Shown: positions 45,787 to 59,773, counted from the first letter of the stretch. The stretch: 64,000 nucleotides of DNA from Deinococcus gobiensis I-0 (GCF_000252445.1 NC_017790.1:1594501-1658500); one strand, 5' to 3'. The notes: a model not told the origin generated them from the letters alone. Made by a program: numbers and translations.

Positions 45787-46398
45787 CTAGAGCCGCAGCC
45801 CCAGCAGCGCGCCCCCGGCGTCGCGCCGCAGTTCCGTGAAGCCCAGGTGCCGGTAGAAGCCCTGCGCCCGCACGTTCTTCGCCCCTACCCCCAGATGAAC
45901 CCCCGGCGAGCCGCCTGCTTTCAGCGCCGCGAACAGGGTTTCCAGCAGCCGCCGGCCGTGGCCCCCGCCCTGGGCGCGCGGCAGCAGGTCGATGTGCAGG
46001 TGCGAGGGGTAGGCGTCCAGCACCTCCGGCGACATCTGCGGCGGGTGGTGGATCAGGAAGGCCAGCCGCTCGTCGGGGCTGCGCCGCGCGGCCGGGATGT
46101 CGGCGGGGTCGGGATACCGCTCCCGCAGCGCCGGCCACCACGCCCGCTCCTCCCACGCCCGGAAGGCGCGCGTGTCCTGCACGCCCAGCACGTAACCGCT
46201 CACGCCCCCGGCGTCTTCGAGGACGAAGGTCAGCTCCGGCTGTCCGGCCAGGTACGGCCCGGCGTAGATGTGCCCGACCAGTTCGGGGTCCCCGTACATC
46301 GCCGTGCCATCCTCGCCGCTGTCGGCCGTCAGCAGGCAGATGCGGTACAGGGCGTCGCGGTCGTCCGGGCGGGCCAGGCGCAGGTCGGGCTGGGTCAT
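45787..46398 (-). CDS. GNAT-family N-acetyltransferase
   Basis: A 203-residue GCN5-related acetyltransferase. N-terminal [23 protein letters not shown], middle [18 protein letters not shown] (motif D-like strand), motif A in [26 protein letters not shown] (Q/RxxGxG/A) and motif B in [15 protein letters not shown]. The acceptor is unknown. No clear TANNNT box at ATG 46398. Lies between metG and the divergent ruvA. Confidence 0.85.
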   Translation of the reverse strand: MTQPDLRLARPDDRDALYRICLLTADSGEDGTAMYGDPELVGHIYAGPYLAGQPELTFVLEDAGGVSGYVLGVQDTRAFRAWEERAWWPALRERYPDPADIPAARRSPDERLAFLIHHPPQMSPEVLDAYPSHLHIDLLPRAQGGGHGRRLLETLFAALKAGGSPGVHLGVGAKNVRAQGFYRHLGFTELRRDAGGALLGLRL

Positions 46399-46464
46399 GG
46401 GCCACCCTGAACCCCTCCGGGGCCGATTGTCAATGCCGCCTGAAGTTCCGGCCCGCCCAGCCCC

Positions 46465-46470
46465 TAGAAT
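46465..46470 (+). promoter_or_regulatory. -10 box of ruvA
   Basis: TAGAAT, 8 nt before ATG 46479; nearly leaderless. No RDRM seen. Confidence 0.5.
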
Positions 46471-46478
46471 CGGCCCAC

Positions 46479-47081
46479 ATGATTGCTTACCTGTCCGGCG
46501 TGGTGCGTGAAGTGCGTGAGGGGAGCGCCGTCGTCGTGGCGGGCGGCGTGGGCTACGAGGTGCAGTGCCCGGCCAGTACCCTGGGCCGCCTGAAGGTCGG
46601 CGAGGTGGCCGAACTCAGCACCCGGTTCGTCGTGCGCGAGGACGCCCAGCTCCTGTTCGGCTTCAGTGATGCCGACAGCCTCAAGCTCTTCGACCTGCTG
46701 ACCGGCGTCTCGGGGGTCGGCCCCAAGCTGGGGCTCGCGCTGCTCTCGGCCATGCCGCCCTCGGCGGTCGCGCAGGGCCTGCTCTCGGGCGACGTGAAAC
46801 TGCTCTCCAGCGTCTCGGGTGTGGGCAAGAAGACCGCCGAGCGCCTCGTCCTCGAACTCCAGAACAAGGTGCCCGAACACCTCGCGGCCGGGGCGACGGC
46901 CGGTGGGGGCGCGCGGGTCGCCCGGGTGGACAGCACCGCCGGGCGCGACGCGGTGGACGCCCTGCTGGCCCTGGGCTTCCGCGAGGCGCAGGTGCGCGCG
47001 GCCGTCTCCGAACTGCTGGCCGCCGACCCGGCGCAGACCGCCGACGCCCTGATCCGCAAGTCGCTCGGCAAACTGCGGTGA
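46479..47081 (+). CDS. ruvA: Holliday junction helicase subunit RuvA
   Basis: A 200-residue DNA-binding subunit of RuvABC. N-terminal OB fold (MIAYLSGVVREV, GVGYEVQC), two helix-hairpin-helix motifs (LTGVSGVGPKLGLALLS and SSVSGVGKKTAERLVLEL) and the C-terminal RuvB-contacting domain (DAVDALLALGFREAQVRAAV). ruvB is not adjacent. Its stop overlaps the start of the LtrA-like gene. Confidence 0.97.
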   Translation: MIAYLSGVVREVREGSAVVVAGGVGYEVQCPASTLGRLKVGEVAELSTRFVVREDAQLLFGFSDADSLKLFDLLTGVSGVGPKLGLALLSAMPPSAVAQGLLSGDVKLLSSVSGVGKKTAERLVLELQNKVPEHLAAGATAGGGARVARVDSTAGRDAVDALLALGFREAQVRAAVSELLAADPAQTADALIRKSLGKLR

Positions 47082-48367
47082 CGGGCGGGCCGCCCCTGAG
47101 TGACCAGGTGGGCCAGGTTCAGGGCGGCGTTCCCCCCGGCCGGCTGCCTGGCGTGGCCGGCGAGCTGGAAGTGGCGGCGGCCCAGGCGGACGCCGCGCAG
47201 GAGCAGAAGGTCAGCTGGCTCGAACTGTTTTTCGATCTCGTGTTCGTGGTGGCCTTCGACCAGCTGGCCCGGCGGCTGGGGAGCGCGCCGACCTTCGAGA
47301 GCGTCGCCGAGTTCACGCTGCTGTTCGCGGCCGTGTGGTGGGCCTGGTCGGGCAACACCGTGTACGCCGCGCGCTACGGCAACGCCGGGCGGCTCTACCG
47401 CTGGGGCACCCTGGGCGAGCTGATCCTGGTGGCGATGGTCGCCCTGACCCTGCGGGGCGACCTGGGCGACATCGCCGGTTTCTTCGCGCTGGCTTTCGGG
47501 GCCAACCGCGCCGTACAGGCGGCGCTGCACCTGTGGGTGGGCCGGCAGTCGCCCGAGCTGCGCGGTTTCGCGCGCCGTCTGGGGTGGGCGACCGGCCTCT
47601 CGGCGCTCGTGTGGGCCGGGTCGGTCCTGTTGCCCTGGGGCGGTCAGGGCCAGCTGGTGGCCTGGACGCTGGCCCTGCTCCTCGAAATCTTCACGCCCAT
47701 TCTGGCGCGGGACGTGGGACGCGCCGCCCTGCCCCACGCGGGGCATCTGCCCGAACGGGTCGGCCTGCTCCAGATCATCGCGCTGGGCGAGATCGTGACC
47801 CAGGTGGTCGGCGGGGCCAGGCAGCAGCGCCTGAGTGCCGTCACGCTGCTGCCCGCCCTGTGCGCGATCCTGCTGGCGGTGTCGCTGTGGCGGCTGTACT
47901 TCGACCAGGCGCGCACGCTGCCGCTGCTGGGCGCGCATCTCCAGGGGCGGGTCGACACCATGCTGGCGTGGTTCTACGGACATTTTCCCTTCACGCTGTC
48001 GGTGGTCATGCTCAGCGTGGGCGTGGGCCAGAGTCTGGGCAGCGGCTCGGCGCGGCAGGCGGCGGTCCTGCAACAGTTCGTGGCGTGGCCGCTGGCCGGG
48101 GCACTCGCCACCCTGGCCTTCTTGCGCTGGACCACCCTGCGCCTCATGGGCCGCCGGACCGACCGCAGCCTGTGGGCGCTGCTGGTGGGGGCTGTCCTGG
48201 CCGGGCTGCTGGGGCCGACCGATCTCGACCCCCTGCGGCTGCATGCCCTGGCCGCCGCCCTGACGATCACGGTGGCCGTCCTCGTGGCGACCGACGCGAG
48301 CACCCGCCGCCTGGGCCAGATCGAGCAGCGCGTCACCGCCCGGCTGGCCGAGGACCCGGAACCGTGA
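47078..48367 (+). CDS. Low-temperature-requirement A (LtrA) family membrane protein
   Basis: A 429-residue polytopic membrane protein (about ten helices). The family signature WLELFFDLVFVVAFDQLA lies after a polar N-terminal tail, followed by FAAVWWAWSGNTVYAARYG and PERVGLLQIIALGEIV. LtrA was first linked to cold growth in Listeria; its biochemical role is unknown. The GTG start overlaps the ruvA stop (GTGA), giving an odd operon of a repair gene with a membrane protein. Confidence 0.9.
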   Translation: MTGGPPLSDQVGQVQGGVPPGRLPGVAGELEVAAAQADAAQEQKVSWLELFFDLVFVVAFDQLARRLGSAPTFESVAEFTLLFAAVWWAWSGNTVYAARYGNAGRLYRWGTLGELILVAMVALTLRGDLGDIAGFFALAFGANRAVQAALHLWVGRQSPELRGFARRLGWATGLSALVWAGSVLLPWGGQGQLVAWTLALLLEIFTPILARDVGRAALPHAGHLPERVGLLQIIALGEIVTQVVGGARQQRLSAVTLLPALCAILLAVSLWRLYFDQARTLPLLGAHLQGRVDTMLAWFYGHFPFTLSVVMLSVGVGQSLGSGSARQAAVLQQFVAWPLAGALATLAFLRWTTLRLMGRRTDRSLWALLVGAVLAGLLGPTDLDPLRLHALAAALTITVAVLVATDASTRRLGQIEQRVTARLAEDPEP

Positions 48368-48681
48368 GCGCGGCGACCCTGGCCCTATGCGTCACGGGGG
48401 CGCTGCTGGCCCTGCTCATGGGTCTGGGGCTGTCGCTGCAACTGGGCTACGGCCGGGGCCGGGCCCGCTGGCCGCACCACGCGCTGTATTTCCCCGTGTG
48501 CGCGGGCGTGCTGGGGTCGGGCGTCCTGGCCGCCCTCACCGGCCGGCGCTGGTGGGCGCTGGTACCGGCGCTGGGGCTGCTGCTCGCCATGCCGCGCCCA
48601 CGTCCCGGCAGCCCCGCGCATTGGCGGCTGGCCCTGGCCTGCGCGGCGGCCTTTCTGGCCGGGGCGTGGGCGGCGGCCTAG
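48364..48681 (+). CDS. Small four-helix membrane protein, unknown
   Basis: A 105-residue protein with four hydrophobic segments separated by basic loops (GYGRGRARWPHH; GRRWW; RPRPGSPAHWR). No family recognised. The GTG start overlaps the LtrA stop (GTGA), so it is the third member of the ruvA operon. Its stop overlaps the end of the convergent dinB-like gene by 4 nt. Confidence 0.65.
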   Translation: MSAATLALCVTGALLALLMGLGLSLQLGYGRGRARWPHHALYFPVCAGVLGSGVLAALTGRRWWALVPALGLLLAMPRPRPGSPAHWRLALACAAAFLAGAWAAA

Positions 48682-49197
48682 CGCCCCAAGACAAACACCC
48701 GATTGAGGGAGGGCGGGGTGTGGCCCAGCAGCCGGATCATCTGGACCCTCTGGGCGGTATGCCGGACCTCGTGCCCCATGACGTGCCACAGCACCTCGTC
48801 GGCCGAGAGGGTTTCGGGGCGGCTCTCGCCCACCGGAATGCGCCGGCCCGAAGCGGCCACCTCCAGCAGCTCGGGCCACCCGGCCAGGGTCGCCGCCTCG
48901 ACCGCCTCCCAATAGGCCAGCAGGGTGTCCAGCGGCTTGTCCTCGAGGTGCCAGTCCCCGTCGGCCGAGGCCGGCTCGGGCCAGCCCAGGCGGCCGAACA
49001 CCAGGGGCCGCCCCAGCAGGTCGCCCCGGAACCAGCCGTCCTCGACGGTGGCCACATGGAGGGCGAGGTCCTTGAGACACCGCGCCCTGGGCCGGAACGA
49101 CGGGCCGGGACAGGTCCCCGTCGGAGGGGCGGCGCAGCTCCGCCCACAGGTCCCGGCGGGCGCGGGTCAGGTAGGCATAGAAGGCGGAAGCGTCCAC
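48678..49197 (-). pseudogene. DinB/YfiT-type protein gene with a frameshift
   Basis: From GTG 49197 the frame reads [20 protein letters not shown] up to VVPAQGA, a typical DinB N terminus. It then fails; one frame over the protein continues RCLKDLALHVATVEDGWFRG and on to HVMGHEVRHTAQRVQMIRLLG, the DinB metal-histidine helix, ending at 48678. Removing one G from the GGG at about 49089-49092 restores a single frame of about 172 residues. DinB-fold proteins bind metal and often act as thiol-dependent transferases; Deinococcus has expanded this family. Real inactivation or sequence error cannot be told apart here. The shorter 125-residue frame from ATG 49055 lacks helix 1. Confidence 0.75.
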
Positions 49198-49301
49198 CGT
49201 CCCGCTGTGTCCCCCATTCCGGTCAGGAGCTGGCGGGTTTGGCCCTGCGCGCGGGCCGGGGCTTCCTGACCGCGCGGGCCTTTCCGGCGGCCCGGCCCTG
49301 C

Positions 49302-49307
49302 TAGCCT
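49302..49307 (+). promoter_or_regulatory. -10 box of the nitroreductase gene
   Basis: TAGCCT, 9 nt before ATG 49317. Confidence 0.45.
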
Positions 49308-49316
49308 GGGCGCGCA

Positions 49317-50099
<783 letters not shown>

Positions 50100-50103
50100 G
50101 GAA

Positions 50104-50135
50104 GGGGAGGAGCCGGCCTGAGCGCGCTCCTCCCC
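50104..50135. terminator. Bidirectional hairpin between nitroreductase gene and dxs
   Basis: GGGGAGGAGC (50104-50113) pairs with GCTCCTCCCC (50126-50135), 12-nt loop, between convergent stops. Confidence 0.65.
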
Positions 50136-50148
50136 CTCTCTGGCCCCC

Positions 50149-52091
<1,943 letters not shown>

Positions 52092-52092
<1 letters not shown>

Positions 52093-52811
52093 TACCGGCC
52101 ACCTCCTCTGGCCGCGAAATTGCGGCCGGTCAGCAAGAGTCCTTCGGGGGTCCGGACCTCGCCCACATAGGGCGCGAACCAGTACTGCTGCGTGGCCGGG
52201 AACAGCCCGCCCACGTCGTCACTGATCTGGCGCGTGACCACGTACACCGTGAAGGTCCCGGCCGGGGTCCGCACCTCGCGGCGGTCCTGCACGTCGTAGC
52301 GGTAGCGCAGGGTGCCGCGCGCCTGTTCCTTGCCGTCGTCGCTCAGGACCACGATCTGGCTGCTGCCCTCCCAGTTCAGGCCGACGCGCCACGCCGACTC
52401 GGGCGGCGCTTCCCGCCATGCGGGGCTGAGGGTAACGGTCACGCCGGGCTTGCGGAAGCCCAGCAGCAGCACGCCTCCCTCGTCACTCGTGCGGTACCAC
52501 GTCTGGTCGGCCCCGCGCCCGGTGAGCTGCGAGGCCAGCACCGGCTGGCTCTGGAACAGGGTCGGCCCCAGCGTGCGCAGGGTATAGGCGGGCTGACCGG
52601 GCGTCTCGCCCTCGCCCAGATAGGTCCAGCTCAGGCCGGCTTCCTGCGGATAGAAGGACACGCTGCCGACCGGCGTGCTGGAGCTGACCGGCACGGGCGC
52701 GGCGGCGCGGGGCGCGCAGGCCCCGAGCAGCGTGCCCAGCAGCAGCAGGCCCCCGCCGGCCCAGGACCGCCGCCTGGAGCGGCGAACAGAAAAAAGCGTC
52801 ATACGGGTCAT
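52092..52811 (-). CDS. Lipoprotein upstream of dxs, unknown function
   Basis: A 239-residue lipoprotein; signal [14 protein letters not shown] with lipobox LGAC, then a Ser/Pro/Val linker. The mature domain is beta-rich ([56 protein letters not shown]), resembling DUF3108-like outer-membrane-associated folds, though that is tentative. ATG 52811 was chosen because the signal sequence starts there; AATGCT lies 6 nt upstream. Stop-start overlap with dxs. Confidence 0.7.
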
Positions 52812-52917
52812 TGTCTCAGCATTCTCGCGCGGCATGTGCCCCGCAACATCAAAAAGCATGAAGAAGGGCTGGGAACTGCGGGGGAAGGCCCCCCGGTCCC
52901 AGCCCCGGCGCCCGGGC

Positions 52918-53592
<675 letters not shown>

Positions 53593-53706
53593 GGTGTTCC
53601 TCCTCGGCCATCATTACGCGGGCGGCGGCCCGGCCGTTCCCGCTGGCGACCATCCACCCCCAGCCTCAAGGCCGCATGAAGGTGTCCTGCCCCGGGCCAG
53701 GAACAG

Positions 53707-53739
53707 CCGGGCCCCCTCCTTGAACGGGAGGGGGCCCGG
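53707..53739 (-). terminator. Terminator after the 54592 secreted-protein gene
   Basis: Perfect 13-bp stem (53707-53719 with 53727-53739), 7-nt loop, 17 nt after the stop codon. Confidence 0.7.
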
Positions 53740-53755
53740 CCGGCCGGAGCAGGAT

Positions 53756-54592
53756 TCAGAACACGATGGGCTTGACGCCGACGCTGTCGGGACCGCAGGC
53801 GATGGTCAGGCCGCCCGCATTGTCGCTGACCGTGCAGCCCAGGGCGCGCAGGCCCGCGACCGGGAAGATCAGGTTCTTGCCGTCGGTAACGGGGGTCAGG
53901 GGCAACTCGACGTTGCCGCCGGCCCGCACGGCGGTCTTCTGGCCCGCCGTGACGGTCAGGGCAGTCTCGCCCGCCACGTTCAGGCGGAACTTGCCCCCGC
54001 CCAGGCTCACCACGTTGACCACGCCGGTCAGGTCACGGCCCAGCAGGTAGGGCTGGCCCTTGACCACGCCGGCGGGCGCGGCCGGCTTGGCGCTGGCTGC
54101 CGGGGCGCTGGCCGCGTCCACGACCAGCAGGGTTTCCTGCGCCGCGACCGGGCTGAGCAGCACGTAGGCCCCCAGCGGGCCGCCCGCGCCGGCGCGCACG
54201 AGCAGGCTGCTGGCCTGCCCCGAAGTCTTCCAGTCGCCCAGCACGAGGCTGCCCAGCGCGCCGCGCACCGCCGGGCGCACCGCCGCCGCCGCCTGCTTGC
54301 TGTACAGGCACACGGCCTGCGCGCTGACCTTCAGGCCGGCCGGGCAGCCCACGATCTGGCCCGAGACGGCCTTGCTGACCGTGACGGCGACCGCGCTCGC
54401 CACGCGGCTGGTCGCGCCCGAGGCGGGGGTGCCGGCGCGGGCCGCAGGAGCCGTCTGGGCGGGGGCGGCCGTCGTGGCCGGAGCTGCGGTGGTCGCCGGG
54501 GCAGAGGAGGCCGGAGCCGTCTGGGCGAGGCCAGCCGAGGCGCACAGCAGGGTTCCCAGCGCGAGGCGGGAAGTCAGGGTCGAAAGACGCAT
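53756..54592 (-). CDS. Secreted protein of unknown function
   Basis: A 278-residue exported protein (signal LALGTLLCASAGLAQ) with an Ala/Thr/Pro-rich low-complexity stretch (about 24-60) and a beta-rich remainder. The last 60 residues (LPLTPVTDGKNLIFPVAGLRALGCTVS) resemble the copper-amine-oxidase N-like fold found in surface proteins; weak evidence. Four cysteines (GCPAG, VCLY, GCTV, ACGP) may form disulphides. ATG 54592 is leaderless (TAGCAT, 7 nt). Confidence 0.7.
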   Translation of the reverse strand: MRLSTLTSRLALGTLLCASAGLAQTAPASSAPATTAAPATTAAPAQTAPAARAGTPASGATSRVASAVAVTVSKAVSGQIVGCPAGLKVSAQAVCLYSKQAAAAVRPAVRGALGSLVLGDWKTSGQASSLLVRAGAGGPLGAYVLLSPVAAQETLLVVDAASAPAASAKPAAPAGVVKGQPYLLGRDLTGVVNVVSLGGGKFRLNVAGETALTVTAGQKTAVRAGGNVELPLTPVTDGKNLIFPVAGLRALGCTVSDNAGGLTIACGPDSVGVKPIVF

Positions 54593-54599
54593 GGTGCGT

Positions 54600-54605
54600 A
54601 TGCTA
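54600..54605 (-). promoter_or_regulatory. Leaderless -10 box of the secreted-protein gene
   Basis: TAGCAT on the minus strand, 7 nt before ATG 54592. Confidence 0.55.
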
Positions 54606-54731
54606 TGGGCCTTCCATGAGGAACGACTTTGAGGCGCGGCCGCTTGAGGGTTTCTTCAGACAAGCTTCATGTTGACCTGCCATGTACTCAGGACGTGAAG
54701 CCTTTCATGGCCGGTATTCCAGGGGGCGGCA

Positions 54732-54737
54732 TATGCT
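54732..54737 (+). promoter_or_regulatory. Leaderless -10 box of the TetR-type gene
   Basis: TATGCT, 7 nt before GTG 54745; rules out the ATG at 54733, which lies inside the box. Confidence 0.6.
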
Positions 54738-54744
54738 CGTCTTT

Positions 54745-55395
54745 GTGCCCGATGAGACTCCCAGACCCCTGCGCGCCCGCAACGCAGATGAGAAAAAGCG
54801 CCGACGCACCGAGATTCTGGACGCCGCCGAGCGACTGTGGACCACCGCCTCGTACAGCGAACTGAGCATGAGCCAGGTGGCCGCCGAGGCCCGCCTGGCC
54901 AAGGGAACGCTGTACCTGTATTTCGACACCAAGGAAGAGCTGTTCCTGGCCCTTCTCACCAGCCACCTCCAGCGCTGGTCGGCAGCCTGCGTCACCCGGC
55001 TGCGCGAGGAGCGGCCCCGTACCCCCGACGCCCTTACGGAGGTGCTGCTGCGCGACCACGCGGCGGCCCAGCCGTTGCGGAGGCTGTTGCTGCTGTACGG
55101 CTCGGTGCTGGAGCGCAACGCCTCGCAGACCTGGATCCGGCAGGCCCAGCAGCTCATGTGGCAGGTGCTCCGGGACGTGGTGCAGGAGCTGCCCTACCCG
55201 CCCGAAACCTCGGCGCGGCTGGTCATGCACCTCTATGCCCTGTCGGTGGGCTGGCACCAGGTCGCCGAACTCGGCCCCCGCCTCCAGCAGCCGCACGACC
55301 CCCTGAGCCGCGTCATCAGCGATTCTCTGTTCGAGGACGAATTCACCTACGCCCTTCAGGCCCTGCTGCGACAGCTGCTGCCTCAGCTGGCCTAG
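54745..55395 (+). CDS. TetR-family transcriptional regulator
   Basis: A 216-residue repressor-type protein. The N-terminal helix-turn-helix domain reads [16 protein letters not shown], then [28 protein letters not shown], a classic TetR recognition helix. The C-terminal ligand domain is helical and unspecific. Near the maltose genes and about 5 kb from an MFS exporter with a TetR-like palindrome (60042); control of that exporter is a guess. Start chosen from the leaderless promoter. Confidence 0.9.
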   Translation: MPDETPRPLRARNADEKKRRRTEILDAAERLWTTASYSELSMSQVAAEARLAKGTLYLYFDTKEELFLALLTSHLQRWSAACVTRLREERPRTPDALTEVLLRDHAAAQPLRRLLLLYGSVLERNASQTWIRQAQQLMWQVLRDVVQELPYPPETSARLVMHLYALSVGWHQVAELGPRLQQPHDPLSRVISDSLFEDEFTYALQALLRQLLPQLA

Positions 55396-55469
55396 GTCGC
55401 CCCCTGTCCGGCGCTGACCGCATGGACAGAGGCCCTCTCCTGCCGGAGCTGCCCATCCGGCAGAAACAG

Positions 55470-55500
55470 AAAAGGTCTCCCCGCGAAGGGAGACCTTTTT
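55470..55500. terminator. Bidirectional intrinsic terminator (tetR / malG)
   Basis: AAAAGGTCTCCC-CGCGAA-GGGAGACCTTTT plus T (55470-55500): 12-bp stem, 6-nt loop, T-run on both strands. The clearest rho-independent terminator in the window. Confidence 0.9.
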
Positions 55501-55520
55501 CCGGTCGGGGCCGGCCGGCC

Positions 55521-56905
55521 CTACTCCTTGACGCCGCCCGACACCGCGCCGCCCACGAAGTAGCCCTGGAAGCCGTAGAACAGCGCGACGATCGGCAGCG
55601 CGCCCAGCGTGGCGGCGGCCGAGAACACGCCCCACTTGGTGTTGAACTGCCCCTGCGTGAAGGACTGGAGCATGATGCCCACCGTCCACTTGTCCACCCC
55701 GGTGAGCAGCACGCTCGACAGGATGTACTCGGCGTAGGTGCCGATGAACTGGTTGAGGAAGATGAACACCAGGATGCCGCCCGACAGGGGCAGCACCACG
55801 CGCACGAAGGTCTGCCAGCGGGTCGCGCCGTCCACCATCGCGGCTTCTTCGAGCGACTCGGGCAGCGACTCGACGTAGCCCTTGTAGATCCAGGTGTTGA
55901 AGGCGATGGCCCCGCCCGAGTAGGCCAGGATCAGGCCGGTGAAGGTGTTGCTCAGGCCCAGCGTGACCATCAGGGAGTACACGGCGACCAAGGCCAGGAA
56001 CACCGGGAACATCTGGATGAAGATGAAGAACAGCAGCGTCTGGAAGCGGCCCGGGAAGCGCAGGCGCGCCATCGCGTAACCGGCGGTCGTCGAGAGCAGG
56101 ATCGCCAGCGCGCCCGTCACGCCCGAGACGAACAGCGTGTTGCGTACCGACAGCAGGAACTTGCTCTCGTTGGTCGTACCCTGGAACTGCGCCGGGGTCA
56201 CGAACAGCACGAGCGCCGCCACCGCCACGATCAGGATACGCGTGACCCAGGCGCGCGTGCGCGTCATGCCCTCGCTGTCGCGCCCGAAACGCCCGGCCAG
56301 CGCCAGCAGCCCCAGCACGGCCAGCGCCGCCCCGCCCACGATCGCCAGCAGCAATTGCCACAGCGGCACCGTCACGCCGTCGAACAGCTGCCGGAAGTTC
56401 TCGAAGCTCAGTACGCTCAGCCGGGGCAGCAGCCCGGTCTTGTAGAAGATGTTGGGATCGCTGAAGTTCGGAAAGGCGAAGAGGCTGTTGCGCGGGTCGA
56501 AGGCCGCGATCAGCACGTAGAACAGCGGATAGACCGCGATCAGCACGACCAGCATCAGAAACAGGTGGGTGAGCTGGTCGCCCAGCACCGCCGCGTAGCT
56601 GATCTTGCGCCGGGTGCGCGCCTCGCCGATCTTCTGGCCGAGCAGGCTGGTCAGGGCCAGCACGCCCGCCGCCGCCAGCAGGAACAGCAAGAAGCGTTTC
56701 CAGCCGCCCTCGACGAAGAAGATGGTGAAGCTGCGCTGCGCGCCCTGGAGGCTGCGGGCCAGGAAATACCCCAGCACGATCAGGCCGACGATCACCGCCG
56801 CCCCGATCAGCCAGGGCAGGGCGCGGCGCAGCGGGCCGGGTTCGCGGTGAACGTAGCCGCCGGGGGGCAGCGGCGGGCCGGAGGCGGAGGGGTCGGGCAG
56901 GGCGG

Positions 56906-56909
<4 letters not shown>
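55521..56909 (-). CDS. malG: Maltose/maltodextrin ABC transporter permease MalG
   Basis: A 462-residue inner-membrane permease. The C-terminal 290 residues are MalG-like with the EAA loop [25 protein letters not shown], which contacts the ATPase, and [12 protein letters not shown] at the end. The N-terminal 170 residues are an extra region with additional hydrophobic segments not found in E. coli MalG (296 residues). ATG 56909 overlaps the malF stop (ATGA). No malK ATPase gene is in the window, so a shared ATPase must serve it. Confidence 0.94.
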
Positions 56910-58312
<1,403 letters not shown>

Positions 58313-58348
58313 TGCGGAAAACCACTCTCCTTTGCGCTCACGCGCGCC

Positions 58349-58361
58349 GAAATGTAACGTC
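58349..58361 (-). promoter_or_regulatory. Probable malFG promoter segment
   Basis: Minus strand GACGTTACATTTC with TACATT as candidate -10, about 40 nt before malF. Same 13-mer as in front of the LEA-like gene. Confidence 0.4.
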
Positions 58362-58447
58362 TGTCCCGGCTCCGGGCCACAGAAGGCCGCTCCGCCGAAA
58401 ACCGGTCAGGAGCGGCGAGGACGCCCGGGCGGGGCCAGCAACGTGAA

Positions 58448-58479
58448 GGGCGGACAGGCGAACCGTGTCCTGTCCGCCC
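58448..58479 (-). terminator. Hairpin between malE and malF
   Basis: GGGCGGACAGG (58448-58458) pairs with CCTGTCCGCCC (58469-58479), 10-nt loop, 16 nt after the malE stop. Likely a partial terminator or 3' stabiliser that raises malE over malFG. Confidence 0.65.
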
Positions 58480-58494
58480 GGTGGCCGAGGCCCC

Positions 58495-59679
58495 TTACTT
58501 GATGTTGCCGTTGATCTCCTGGACGGCCTTGTCCAGGATCTGGGCGTAGTTCTGGTTCGCCTTCTGCACGCTCTGGGCGATGGCGTTGCTCCAGGGACCC
58601 CACACCGCGCCCATCTGGGGCACGTTGGGCATGGGCGTCCCGGCGCTGATGCTCTTGCCGAAGCCGGCGACCACCGGGTCGGCCTTGAGTTTGGTGCGCG
58701 CCGCGAGGCTCACCGGAATGCGCCCGCCCGCCTTGTTGAAGGCGATCTGCGCGTCGGCCGTGCTGATCTGCTTGGCGAACAGGGCGGCGGCCGCCTTGTT
58801 CTTGCTGTAGGCGTTGAGCATGGTGCCCTGCACGCCCACGAAGGGGCTCCACTTGCCGGTCGCGCCGGGAGGCGTGGGGAAGGACACGATGCCGTAGTTG
58901 ATGCCGGCCTTCTTGATGTCGCCCATGTCCCAGGGACCGGTGAGGAACATCGCCAGGCGCCCGTCGGTGAACGCACTCTTGGCCGCCGCGCCGTCCACGC
59001 CCTCGGGCACGAGATTGTACTTGTAGCGCAGGTCGTTCAGGAAGGCGCTGGCCTTGTCGGCGCCCGCGTTGGCGAGGCCCACGTCCTTGGTGTTCAGCGT
59101 GCCGCCGTTGTTCTTGAACACGTAGCCGCCGTAGGCGCTGATGACGCCGTAGTTCATGTACGCGTTGCCCAGGTCGGCGAGGTAGCCGAAGGTGCCGTTG
59201 CCGGTGTTCTTCTGCGCGGCGCTCAGGAAGGCGTTCCAGGTGGTGGGCGCCTGGGCCACGAGCTTCTTGTTGTACACCAGCGCGACCGACTCGGCGAACA
59301 TCGGGATGCCGAAGAGCTTGCCCTGGTAGGTCATGGCCTGCAGCGCCGTCTTGTCGAGGTCGGACTTGCTGGTCACGTACTTGTCCATCGGCTCGATGAC
59401 GCCCGCCGCCGCGAGCTGGCCGAGGCGGTCCTGGGGCAGCGTCACGATCACGTCGGGGCCCTGACCGCGCGACGCGCTCTGGATGAGCTTGTCGGGAATC
59501 TGGTCGAAGGGGACCGTCACGATGGTGGTCTTGTTGCCGGTCTTCTTGTCGAAGGCGGCGGCCTGGTCACGCAGCCAGGTCAGCTCCGTGGTGCCGAAGT
59601 GGCTCCAGACGGTGATGTTGGCGGCGCTGGCCTGGGTACCCAGCAGGGCGAGCGAGAGGATCGTCAAAGCTTTTTTCAT
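58495..59679 (-). CDS. malE: Maltose/maltodextrin-binding protein MalE
   Basis: A 394-residue periplasmic solute-binding protein: Sec signal MKKALTILSLALLGTQASA, then NITVWSHFGTTELTWLRDQAAAF at the start of the mature chain, GPDVIVTLPQDRLGQLAAAG, GPWDMGDIKKAGINYGI and MPNVPQMGAVWGPWSNAI, all typical of the family. No lipobox, so it is probably free in the periplasm. ATG 59679 has CAGGAGTG. Long leader (about 200 nt) with a candidate operator. Confidence 0.95.
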   Translation of the reverse strand: MKKALTILSLALLGTQASAANITVWSHFGTTELTWLRDQAAAFDKKTGNKTTIVTVPFDQIPDKLIQSASRGQGPDVIVTLPQDRLGQLAAAGVIEPMDKYVTSKSDLDKTALQAMTYQGKLFGIPMFAESVALVYNKKLVAQAPTTWNAFLSAAQKNTGNGTFGYLADLGNAYMNYGVISAYGGYVFKNNGGTLNTKDVGLANAGADKASAFLNDLRYKYNLVPEGVDGAAAKSAFTDGRLAMFLTGPWDMGDIKKAGINYGIVSFPTPPGATGKWSPFVGVQGTMLNAYSKNKAAAALFAKQISTADAQIAFNKAGGRIPVSLAARTKLKADPVVAGFGKSISAGTPMPNVPQMGAVWGPWSNAIAQSVQKANQNYAQILDKAVQEINGNIK

Positions 59680-59761
59680 GGCACTCCTGAGAACGGCATT
59701 GGTTGCTGGACCGGCCCGGCCAGCCCGGCGAGGGCGGCGGCGCGGGTGCGGTCCGGAAAAA

Positions 59762-59773
59762 GGAACCGCTTCC
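59762..59773 (-). promoter_or_regulatory. Putative maltose operator in the malE leader
   Basis: GGAACCGCTTCC, a 12-bp near-palindrome with a central CG typical of LacI-family operators; the plan GGAA-N4-TTCC recurs in the malQ leader. Confidence 0.4.
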
